Origin: Paratractidigestivibacter sp963605405
GTDB taxonomy: Bacteria; Actinomycetota; Coriobacteriia; Coriobacteriales; Atopobiaceae
NCBI GenBank assembly: GCA_963605405.1
Contig: CAVCUP010000013.1
Location: 1 to 64,000 of the forward strand
DNA length: 64,000 nucleotides
Reading direction: 5' to 3'
The notes under the pieces are model-generated. The model ran no database searches, was not told the origin of the DNA, and saw nothing but the letters and a program-made list of their open reading frames with translations. Of the stretch, positions 42,213 through 49,504 are shown piece by piece. Positions within the stretch are counted from its first letter, which is position 1. Each line of letters opens with the position of its first letter. Made by a program: the position numbers and the translations under genes.

Positions 42213-43885
42213 CCGAGATATGCCCCCTTATCTGCGCTGGAAACGAGTCGTGCATACTTGGCGAGAACGCCGTGGTTGTGCTTGGGCGCGGGAGCCTTGA
42301 AGCTCGCGCGGCGCCTGTCCATCTCCTCGTCGGAGACCTCGAGCTGGAGCTTGCCGCCCTCGATGTCGACGGTGACCATGTCGCCGTCCTGGATAAGGGC
42401 GATGGGGCCGCCGGCCGCCGCCTCCGGGGAGACATGCCCGACGCAGGGGCCCTTGGAGGCGCCGGAGAAACGCCCGTCGGTGATGAGCGCCACCGAGGTC
42501 GAGAGGCCCATGCCGCAGATGGCGGAGGTCGGGGTCAGCATCTCGCGCATGCCGGGACCGCCGGCCGGGCCCTCATAGCGGATGACCACGACGTCGCCGG
42601 GGTTGATCTTTCCGCCGAAGATGGCCTCGCAGGCCTCCTCCTCGGAGTTGAAGCAACGGGCGGGGCCGGTATGGGTCATCATCGAGGGATCGACCGCCGC
42701 CTTCTTCACGATGCCGCCGTCGGGCGCGATGTTTCCGTGCAGGACGCGCAACGCTCCCTCGGGCGTGATGGGGTTGTCATGGGTGCGGCAGACCTCGCCG
42801 TCGGCGGGCTTGGCGCACTTCTCGAGGTACTCGGGGATGGTGCCCATGCAGGTCACGGCCGACTCGTCGAGAAGCCCAAGCTCGTGGAGCTCGTGCATGA
42901 CCACGGGCACGCCGCCCACGGCGTAGAGGTCGAGCAGCGGACGCGGGCCGGAGGGCTGGAGCTTGACCAGGTGCGGGGTTCGCTTGCTCGCGGCGTCCCA
43001 GTCGTCCATGGTGATGGGATGGCCGGCCTCCATGGCGATGGCGGTGAGGTGCAGGACCGTGTTGGTCGAGCCGCCGAAGGCCATGTCGCACTCCATGGCG
43101 TTGTGGATGGCCGCCTGGGAGATGAGGTCGCGGAAGGAGATACCCTTCTCAAGAAGCTCCATGACCTTCATGCCGGCCTGCTTGGCCAGGCGCAGGCGCT
43201 CGGAGTAGACGGCCGGGATGGTGCCGTTACCGGGAAGCGCGATGCCCAGCGCCTCACAGAGGCAGTTCATGGAGTTGGCGGTGAACATGCCGGAGCAGCT
43301 GCCGCAGGTGGGGCAGGCGCTGTTCTCGAGATAAAGGAGCTCCTCGTCGGTCATGGTGCCGGCCTGGACCTGGCCCGCGCCGTCGAAGAGCGAGTTGAGG
43401 TCGGTGGTCGGGCCGTCGGTCTTGCCCATCTGGTGACCGGGGAGCATCGGGCCGCCGGACACGAAGACAGTCGGCACGTTGACGCGAAGGGCACCCAAGA
43501 TCATGCCGGGGACGATCTTGTCACAGTTGGGGATGCACACGGCCGCGTCGAACGCGTGGCCCTGCAAGGCGATCTCGAAGCTGTCGGCGATAGTCTCGCG
43601 CGAGACCAGGCTGTAGTGCATGCCGTCGTGATTCATCGCGATGCCGTCGCACACGCCGATGGTCGAGATCTCGAAGGGGACGCCGCCCGCCATGCGGATG
43701 CCGGCCTTGACGGCCTCGGCGATCTTGTCGAGGTTATTGTGTCCCGGGATGATGTCGTTGCGGGAGTTGAAGACCGCGACGAAGGGGCGGTCCATCTCCT
43801 CGTCGCAGATTCCGTCGGCTTTAAGAAGGCTTCGGTGCGGCGCGCGCGCAACCCCTCGTTTAATGGCATCGCTTCTAAGCTGCAT
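42209..43885 (-). CDS. ilvD: Dihydroxy-acid dehydratase
   Basis: A 558-aa Fe-S enzyme making the 2-oxo acids of valine and isoleucine. Cluster-ligand cysteine segments are seen as IPNCDKIVPG and PTCGSCSGMFTANSMNC. ATG 43885 has GAGAGGGA just upstream; the 26-codon longer frame is rejected. It is first of ilvDBNC. About 400 bp of upstream sequence carries no clear gene, and an open frame there (43917-44141) lacks support. Confidence 0.96.
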   Translation of the reverse strand: MQLRSDAIKRGVARAPHRSLLKADGICDEEMDRPFVAVFNSRNDIIPGHNNLDKIAEAVKAGIRMAGGVPFEISTIGVCDGIAMNHDGMHYSLVSRETIADSFEIALQGHAFDAAVCIPNCDKIVPGMILGALRVNVPTVFVSGGPMLPGHQMGKTDGPTTDLNSLFDGAGQVQAGTMTDEELLYLENSACPTCGSCSGMFTANSMNCLCEALGIALPGNGTIPAVYSERLRLAKQAGMKVMELLEKGISFRDLISQAAIHNAMECDMAFGGSTNTVLHLTAIAMEAGHPITMDDWDAASKRTPHLVKLQPSGPRPLLDLYAVGGVPVVMHELHELGLLDESAVTCMGTIPEYLEKCAKPADGEVCRTHDNPITPEGALRVLHGNIAPDGGIVKKAAVDPSMMTHTGPARCFNSEEEACEAIFGGKINPGDVVVIRYEGPAGGPGMREMLTPTSAICGMGLSTSVALITDGRFSGASKGPCVGHVSPEAAAGGPIALIQDGDMVTVDIEGGKLQLEVSDEEMDRRRASFKAPAPKHNHGVLAKYARLVSSADKGAYLG

Positions 43886-44282
43886 TTCCCTCTCGCTTCT
43901 CCCTCTCGCTTCTAAATCAGATGAGAAACGCGAGACAGGCGCACACAGCCGCTCGATGCCCAATAACGGAGGACGCCGGCCCGAAATACTTGCTCGAAGG
44001 TTGCCGGGGGTGTCCGCGCCTTGCCTTCTTGCGTTCGTTCAAGCTGCTCGAGGGTGTGTTCGTCGCCTTCCGCCGCGGGTTCTCAGGCCCAGCCCGCTTG
44101 CTGTGGGACGGATGAGGCGAGTACTTGCCCTGTCGTCGCATTTGCTCAGTGAGAAAAGGCTAGCACAAGCGAACGCATGACACGAGCCGAAAACAAAAGC
44201 GTAACCTTGGAGCGACCGCATGGATCGGGCACGAGCATCGAAAATCGAGGACGGGCTGATTGCCGGGCAAGCCCTCAGACAC

Positions 44283-44313
44283 AAAGAAAGCGGGGAGCCT
44301 TGTGGCTCCCCGC
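44283..44313 (-). terminator. Intrinsic terminator of the structured RNA
   Basis: Perfect stem GCGGGGAGCC (44290-44299) and GGCTCCCCGC (44304-44313), then TTTCTTT on the minus strand. It lies about 400 bp before ilvD, so it ends an independent short transcript rather than acting as a conventional ilvD attenuator. Confidence 0.85.
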
Positions 44314-44590
44314 GCTTAATTGCCCTTTGGAATCGCCGACTTTCGATAATCGATAGGAAGGGTCTGTTTGATTAGCGAGTGGGCCCGCCAAGCGAATCTA
44401 CCTCTTTGGCTTATATCCGAGATGATGTCGACGGGAGGTGGCGAGTACGCTCGCCTGTTTATAAAGAAGCCGAGGTCACGTCGGCGGGCCCAAACGATGC
44501 TGAATCTATGTCGTTCACTGGACCCACCTCCTCGCTCGGTCGCTTTGTTTGTGGCGACGATTTGTTGTGTTGACTCGAGTATCCCCTACC
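44314..44590 (-). ncRNA. Unidentified structured RNA between rplT and ilvD
   Basis: A minus-strand segment with nested and crossing helices and no supported gene. GGGCCCGCC (44381-44389) pairs with GGCGGGCCC (44483-44491). Inside lie ACCTC/GAGGT (44400-44404, 44472-44476), GGCTT/AAGCC (44408-44412, 44467-44471), and the UACG-like hairpin GGCGAG-TACG-CTCGCC (44440-44455). GGAGGTGG (44434-44441) can also pair with CCACCTCC (44524-44531), crossing the long helix like a pseudoknot. The segment is bounded by the rplT terminator and its own terminator. Not recognised; no T-box motif is seen. Confidence 0.5.
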
Positions 44591-44633
44591 GGACCCGATT
44601 TAAACCGGCCTGAGGAATCGTCCCGCCAACGGT

Positions 44634-44672
44634 ATAAAAAAGCCCCTGAACGGTATAACCGTCCAGGAGCTT
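44634..44672 (-). terminator. Terminator of infC-rpmI-rplT
   Basis: Composite stem (AGC-CCTG-AACGGT and ACCGT-CCAGG-AGCT, 44641-44672) with TTTTTT on the minus strand (44635-44640). It ends the ribosomal operon. Confidence 0.85.
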
Positions 44673-44695
44673 GATAAGTCTAAATGCCTAAGAGA

Positions 44696-45055
44696 CTAAG
44701 CCTCGAGGGCCTTCTTGGCCTGGGCAGCGAGGTCGGCGAAGGTGTCGGCGTCGGAGTAGGCGATCTCGGCGAGGACCTTACGGTCGAGCTCGATGCCGGC
44801 GAGCTTAAGGCCGTGCATCAGGGTGCTGTAGGACATGTCGTTCTGACGAGCGGCGGCGTTGATGCGCTGAATCCAGAGAGAGCGGAACTCGCGCTTCTTG
44901 TTACGACGGTCGCGGTACTGGTACTGACCGGAGTGACGGTCCTGCTCCATCATGCCGCGAAGAGTGCGGGAGGAAGTTCCGTAATAACCCTTGGTGCGCT
45001 CCTGGAGAGTGCGGCGCTTCTTCTTGGAATTCACTGCGCGCTTAACACGTGCCAT
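44696..45055 (-). CDS. rplT: Ribosomal protein bL20
   Basis: A 119-aa, strongly basic 50S assembly protein; VKRAVNSKKKRRTLQ and GYYGTSSRTLRG at the N-terminus are diagnostic. It is last in infC-rpmI-rplT, and in other bacteria L20 represses the operon by binding the leader. Confidence 0.98.
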   Translation of the reverse strand: MARVKRAVNSKKKRRTLQERTKGYYGTSSRTLRGMMEQDRHSGQYQYRDRRNKKREFRSLWIQRINAAARQNDMSYSTLMHGLKLAGIELDRKVLAEIAYSDADTFADLAAQAKKALEA

Positions 45056-45106
45056 TTGTAATCAACTCCTAGGTGATAAAGAATCCATCGGGACGCGTGG
45101 CGCGTC

Positions 45107-45301
45107 TTACTTGCCCATGCGCTGGGAGATAGTCTTGGCCTGGTTGCCGGTGAGCTCGGCCTCCTGACGGAAGCCGCGGATGCGCTTCGGGGACTTCTTG
45201 GTGAGGATGTGGCTCTTGTAAGCCTTGGCACGCATGATCTTGCCGGTACCGGTCTTGCGGAAGCGCTTGGCGGTACCCTTGTGCGTCTTCATCTTAGGCA
45301 T
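45107..45301 (-). CDS. rpmI: Ribosomal protein bL35
   Basis: A 64-aa basic protein of the 50S subunit beginning MPKMKTHKGTAKRFRKTG. ATG 45301 starts 1 bp after the infC stop (45303), so translation is coupled. It lies between infC and rplT as in most bacteria. Confidence 0.98.
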   Translation of the reverse strand: MPKMKTHKGTAKRFRKTGTGKIMRAKAYKSHILTKKSPKRIRGFRQEAELTGNQAKTISQRMGK

Positions 45302-45302
45302 G

Positions 45303-45878
45303 CTAGTTCTCCTTCTGGCTCTTGTCATCGTCAGAGGCCTTCTCCTCGAAGGCGCCCTTGATGGGGACGATGAGCATGTGCATGTTGCGGCCTTCCATCT
45401 GAGGCTTCGACTCGACCGTTGCCACGTCCTTGAGGTCCTCGGCGAGGCGGTCGAGCACAATCCGACCCTGCTCCGGGTGGGCCATCTCGCGCCCTCGGAA
45501 CATGATGGTGATCTTTACACGCGCGCCCTTCTTGAGGAAGCGCACCACGTGGGCCTTCTTGGTCTCGTAATCGCCGACGTCGATCTTGGGACGGAACTTC
45601 ATCTCCTTGATCTCGACCTTGACCTGGTTCTTACGGGCTGCCTTGGCCTTACGGTCCTGCTCGTACTTGTACTTGCGGTAATCGAGCACCTTGCAGACCG
45701 GGGGCTCGGCGTTCGGGGCGATCTCGACGAGGTCGAGGCCTTGGTCATTGGCGATGCGCAGCGCGTCGCGAACGCCGAAGAGGCCGAGCTGGGAACCATC
45801 GACGCCGATGAGTCGGCACGTGCGAGAAGTAATCTCCCCGTTAATGCGAGGACCGTCGTTTCTGGCTATCTTACACAC
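45303..45878 (-). CDS. infC: Translation initiation factor IF-3
   Basis: About 191 aa. N-terminal domain contains NDGPRINGEI and RLIGVDGSQLG, and the C-terminal domain has FRGREMAHPEQG and related 30S-binding segments. The start is GTG 45878 directly after AAGGGAAG, with ATA 45869 a second possibility because infC often uses rare start codons for autocontrol. An ATG at 45929 sits inside a leader hairpin and is rejected. Leader hairpins at 45890-45907 and 45917-45944 precede the gene. Confidence 0.92.
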   Translation of the reverse strand: MCKIARNDGPRINGEITSRTCRLIGVDGSQLGLFGVRDALRIANDQGLDLVEIAPNAEPPVCKVLDYRKYKYEQDRKAKAARKNQVKVEIKEMKFRPKIDVGDYETKKAHVVRFLKKGARVKITIMFRGREMAHPEQGRIVLDRLAEDLKDVATVESKPQMEGRNMHMLIVPIKGAFEEKASDDDKSQKEN

Positions 45879-46044
45879 CTTCCCTTCGTGGAGACGATTA
45901 CGTCTCCATAACAAATCTCCCGGAGCCATAGCAGCATCCGGGAGACATAAATCCGCTTACATGCGGATGACATTCATATCCGACCAGACAGCTGCTTCGA
46001 GGCGCCGTGTAGGTGGGGCTTATCGCCCGCTTTTCCAAACAAGA

Positions 46045-46073
46045 ATACTATGACAAAAGGAACCGTCGCGCAA
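46045..46073 (-). promoter_or_regulatory. Sigma70-type promoter of the infC operon
   Basis: On the minus strand TTGCGC (complement of 46068-46073), 17-bp spacer, TAGTAT (complement of 46045-46050). The predicted start near 46038 gives a leader of about 160 nt with two hairpins, consistent with leader-based control in L20/L35 operons. Confidence 0.65.
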
Positions 46074-46302
46074 GCACGATTTTTGCGGGGGCGCGAACGC
46101 GTTCACAAATACTGCAAGTTCGGGGACGCTTATGGAGACCCGCGTCCTCAGGCGAGCGTTATCAAACGCTATGGGCGCCATGAGTTGAATCATAAATCGA
46201 CCGGAAGCAATCACGCCCCGCGGCCCCAGCGCCCCCCGACTTGGCACGGCGCGCATCTCCACGCGAGCGCGCATCTGTTACACTGTTCCGGCGCATACAA
46301 GC

Positions 46303-46384
46303 GCCCGAGTGGCGGAATGGCAGACGCGGCGGTCTCAAAAACCGCTGGGAGACCGTGTGGGTTCGAGTCCCACCTCGGGCACCA
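46303..46384 (+). tRNA. tRNA-Leu(CAA)
   Basis: An 82-nt class II tRNA with a long variable arm, acceptor GCCCGAG/CTCGGGC, anticodon CAA in loop CTCAAAA, and CCA encoded. It is the only plus-strand tRNA in the window. Confidence 0.95.
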
Positions 46385-46394
46385 GTAAACAACA

Positions 46395-46428
46395 GGGCTT
46401 CTCGCTTTTGTGGCGAGAAGCCCTTTTT
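46395..46428 (+). terminator. Terminator of tRNA-Leu
   Basis: Stem GGGCTTCTCGC (46395-46405) and GCGAGAAGCCC (46413-46423), then T5 (46424-46428). Confidence 0.9.
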
Positions 46429-46465
46429 CTTGCGCAATGCACCCACCCGAGACGAGCCGGAGACG

Positions 46466-47125
46466 TTAGCCGGCCAAGAACGGGTTGCGGGAAAGCTCGG
46501 CCGCCATCGTGGTTGAGGGGCCGTGGCCGCAGAAAAGCCGCGTGGCGGGCGAAATAAGACGGGCCATCTTGGCAAGCGAGGCCAGTATCGCGGCCTCGTC
46601 CCCACCGGCGAGGTCGGTGCGGCCGTGGCTTGAGGGGAAGAGCGTGTCGCCCACGAAGCAGACCCCCTCGGCCGTGCCGTGCCCAAGAAGGACGATGCCG
46701 CCCGGCGTGTGGCCGGGGGTCTCGATGACCTCGAACGAGGCGGAGCCGACCTTAAGGACATCGCCTCCGCGCAGCTCCCGGTCGGGTGCAGGCGCATCGT
46801 CGTCGTAGGCGATGCCTATCTCCGACACCTCGCCTGATCGCATGGCCTGCTCGGCATCCGCCGGATGGATGAGGAAAGGCGCGCCGCAGGCCCGCTTCAG
46901 CCCAGACACGCCTCCCACGTGGTCGCCGTGACCATGCGTGGCCACGATATACCTGACTTGCGCGTCTTTGAGATGCTCAGCGACCTTACGACCCTCGCCG
47001 CCCGGATCGACGACAAGCGCCTCGCCCTCGCTCACATAGGCATAGCAGTTCGTCTGCAGGGGGCAGACGGCGAAGCAGCGGAGCTCGTCGCCGACGCCAT
47101 TCCCGCCGTGAATTCGATCGGTCAT
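46466..47125 (-). CDS. MBL-fold metal-dependent hydrolase (glyoxalase II-like)
   Basis: A 219-aa metallo-beta-lactamase-fold protein. The metal motif THGHGDH, then TPGHTPGG and FVGDTLF, and the final FCGHGP are in normal order. It most resembles hydroxyacylglutathione hydrolase-like hydrolases whose true substrates are unknown. It starts 2 bp before the rel stop (47127), hence tightly coupled to rel; the pairing is common in actinobacteria and Firmicutes, but no link is shown. Confidence 0.87.
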   Translation of the reverse strand: MTDRIHGGNGVGDELRCFAVCPLQTNCYAYVSEGEALVVDPGGEGRKVAEHLKDAQVRYIVATHGHGDHVGGVSGLKRACGAPFLIHPADAEQAMRSGEVSEIGIAYDDDAPAPDRELRGGDVLKVGSASFEVIETPGHTPGGIVLLGHGTAEGVCFVGDTLFPSSHGRTDLAGGDEAAILASLAKMARLISPATRLFCGHGPSTTMAAELSRNPFLAG

Positions 47126-47126
47126 G

Positions 47127-49502
47127 TCAGCTCCTCTTCTTAAGCTGCTGCGCGCCCTCGCCGGGCATGAGGCGACGCGCGTCGTAGACGGACGGGACGC
47201 GGCTCACCGAGGCCAGGAGCGAATCGAGCAGGCTCGCGTCTGAGATGGACACGAGGAAGCGCAGGCGCGCGATCCCCTGGCTCGAGGTCTGCGTTGCGGC
47301 CGAGAGGATGTTTCCGCCGGCGTCGCCGATAGCGATCGTGACGTCCTTGAGCAGGCCCATGCGGTCTGTGGCCTCGACAACAATCTCGACCCGGAACTCG
47401 GTGGCGCCGGAGGTGTCCCAGGCGACGTCGATGAGCCGCTCGCTGTGTTGCATAAGGTCGGCCACGTTCGGGCAGTTCGCGCGGTGTACGGAGACGCCCC
47501 GCCCACGGGTGATGAAGCCGACGATCTCGTCGCCGGCTACGGGGTTGCAGCAGTGCGCGAGATGCACCAGCAGGTCCGCGTCGCCCTTGACCACCACGCC
47601 GCAGTTCGAGCGCTTCTTCTTGCCTTTATCGGCCTGCGCGATCGCATAGGACTTGAGGACGGGCTTGTCCGCGGCCAGCGCGCGGGCTCGGGCGGCCTTT
47701 GCCTCGGCCTCCTTGGCCGCCGCCGCGAGCGCCTCGGGCGAGCCCTCGGAGAGAATCTCCTCGATGCGGTTGGCGGCGAGGTTCGCGGTGACCTTGCCGG
47801 TGTGGACGCCCGCGAAGAGGTCGTCAGCGTCCTTGAAGCTCAGCACCTCGCAGGCGCGGTCGATGGCCTTCTGGGTGCGCTTGGCGCCGATGCCGTAACC
47901 GCGTCGGCGCAGCTCGCGCGCGAGCTCTGTGCGGCCCTGCTCGGCATCGTCGAGCTTCGTCTCGGTCGAGAACCACTTGCGGATCTTTGCGCGGGCCGAG
48001 GGGGTCACGACGATGTTCATCCAGTCGTGGCTCGGGCGGGCGTTCTTGTTCGTGAGGATCTCGACGCGGTCGCCCATGTTGAGCTTGTAGGTGAGCGGGA
48101 CGACGGAACCGTTGACCTTGGCGCCCACGCAGTGGTTGCCGACCTCGGTATGGACGGCGTAGGCGAAGTCGAGGGGCGTGGAGTCGCGCCTCAGGCTCAT
48201 GACCTCGCCCTTGGGCGTGAAGACGAAGATCTCGTGCTCAAAGAGGTCGACGCGGAGATTGTCGAGGAACTCATGGGCGTCGTCGACGTCGTCCTCCACA
48301 GCCCAATCGAGGCTGCGGCGAATCCAGTTGATGGTCGAGTCTATCGAGCGGTCCTCGGCGCTCATCTTGCCCCGGGAGTTGCCGGACTTCTTGTAGAGCC
48401 AGTGGGCGGCGATGCCGTATTCGGAGGCCTCGTGCATCTCGACCGTGCGGATCTGGATCTCGATGGGGCGGCCGTCTGGACCGACGACGGTGGTGTGCAG
48501 GGACTGGTAGAGGTTCGCCTTCGGCGTCGCGATGTAGTCCTTGAAGCGCCCGGGCAGCGGGTGCCAGAGCGTATGGACGGCGCCCAGGGCCGAGTAGCAA
48601 TCCCCCACCGTCTGGGTAATGACGCGCAGCGCGATCAGGTCATAGATCTCGGAGAAGTCGCGGCCCTTGCGCGTCATCTTGAGGTAGATGGACCACAGGT
48701 GCTTCGGGCGGCCGGTGATCTGGAAGTCCTCGAGGCCGACGCGCTTGAGCTCGTCGGAGAGGGTCTTCATGGCGCTCTCGGCGTCGTCCTCGCGCTGGGC
48801 GCGGGAGTCCTGGACCATGCGGGCCACGCGCTGGTACTCCTCGGGCTCGAGCCAGAAGAAGGCCAGGTCCTCCAGCTCCCACTTAACGGAGCTCATGCCC
48901 AGGCGGTCGGCGAGGGGCGCGTAGACGTCCATGGTCTCGCGCGCCTTGAAGATGCGGCGGTCGGGGGGAAGGGCGGCCAGGGTACGCATGTTATGCAGGC
49001 GGTCCGCCAGCTTGATGATCACGACGCGGATGTCATGGCTCATGGCGAGGAACATCTTGCGCAGGTTCCAGGCCTGTTTCTCGTCCATCGAGGCGACCTT
49101 AACGGACGTGAGCTTGGTCACGCCGTCCACGAGGTCGGCCACGGTCTCGCCGTAGAGGCCCTTGAGCTGGTCGAGGGTGGCCGAGGTGTCCTCCACCGTG
49201 TCGTGAAGGAGCGCGGCGCAGATGGTGTCCTCGTCCATGCGCAGGTCCTTGGCGAGGATGAGCGCGACCTCGACGGGATGGTTGATGTAGGGCTCGCCGG
49301 AGCGCCTGCGCTGGTCGCGGTGGTAATCCGCCGCGAAGCGATAGGCGCGGCCGATCTTTTCCAGGCCCTCCTTGTCCATGTAGGTGCGGCAGGCCTGCTC
49401 AAGCAGGCGGAAGTTGGCGGCCGCGGGGGGCTGCTTGACGGTCGGCTTGGGCTTTGCGGGCGCATCGGCGGCCGCTGCCCCGGAGTCGTTCCTCGGGTTC
49501 AT
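47127..49502 (-). CDS. rel: Bifunctional (p)ppGpp synthase/hydrolase
   Basis: A 791-aa RelA/SpoT homologue. The HD hydrolase domain is indicated by INHPVEVALIL and ALLHDTVEDT, the synthetase by RVITQTVGDCYSALGAVHTLW and the nucleotide-site region, then a TGS domain (VFTPKGEVMSLRRDSTPLDFAY) and C-terminal ACT domain (VEIVVEATDRMGLLKDVT). The intact HD motif predicts a bifunctional enzyme. ATG 49502 has GGAGGGATGAGC upstream; the start overlaps the RecJ-like gene by about 4 bp. A Pro/Ala-rich N-terminal tail of ~28 residues precedes the HD domain. The stringent alarmone controls growth. Confidence 0.95.
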   Translation of the reverse strand: MNPRNDSGAAAADAPAKPKPTVKQPPAAANFRLLEQACRTYMDKEGLEKIGRAYRFAADYHRDQRRRSGEPYINHPVEVALILAKDLRMDEDTICAALLHDTVEDTSATLDQLKGLYGETVADLVDGVTKLTSVKVASMDEKQAWNLRKMFLAMSHDIRVVIIKLADRLHNMRTLAALPPDRRIFKARETMDVYAPLADRLGMSSVKWELEDLAFFWLEPEEYQRVARMVQDSRAQREDDAESAMKTLSDELKRVGLEDFQITGRPKHLWSIYLKMTRKGRDFSEIYDLIALRVITQTVGDCYSALGAVHTLWHPLPGRFKDYIATPKANLYQSLHTTVVGPDGRPIEIQIRTVEMHEASEYGIAAHWLYKKSGNSRGKMSAEDRSIDSTINWIRRSLDWAVEDDVDDAHEFLDNLRVDLFEHEIFVFTPKGEVMSLRRDSTPLDFAYAVHTEVGNHCVGAKVNGSVVPLTYKLNMGDRVEILTNKNARPSHDWMNIVVTPSARAKIRKWFSTETKLDDAEQGRTELARELRRRGYGIGAKRTQKAIDRACEVLSFKDADDLFAGVHTGKVTANLAANRIEEILSEGSPEALAAAAKEAEAKAARARALAADKPVLKSYAIAQADKGKKKRSNCGVVVKGDADLLVHLAHCCNPVAGDEIVGFITRGRGVSVHRANCPNVADLMQHSERLIDVAWDTSGATEFRVEIVVEATDRMGLLKDVTIAIGDAGGNILSAATQTSSQGIARLRFLVSISDASLLDSLLASVSRVPSVYDARRLMPGEGAQQLKKRS

Positions 49503-49504
49503 GC

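Noticed and set aside
43917..44141. Short frame upstream of ilvD ending in hydrophobic residues, considered as a leader peptide for attenuation
   Set aside because: Only a few Leu, Ile and Val codons are present, with no terminator between it and ilvD, so no attenuator can be built.
44283..44590. T-box riboswitch for branched-chain amino acids
   Set aside because: No T-box consensus (GGGTGG-type antiterminator) or specifier loop was found, and the terminator is 400 bp from ilvD.
45879..45929. ATG at 45929 as the infC start
   Set aside because: It sits in the loop of a leader hairpin, has no ribosome site, and would add 17 residues not typical of IF-3.
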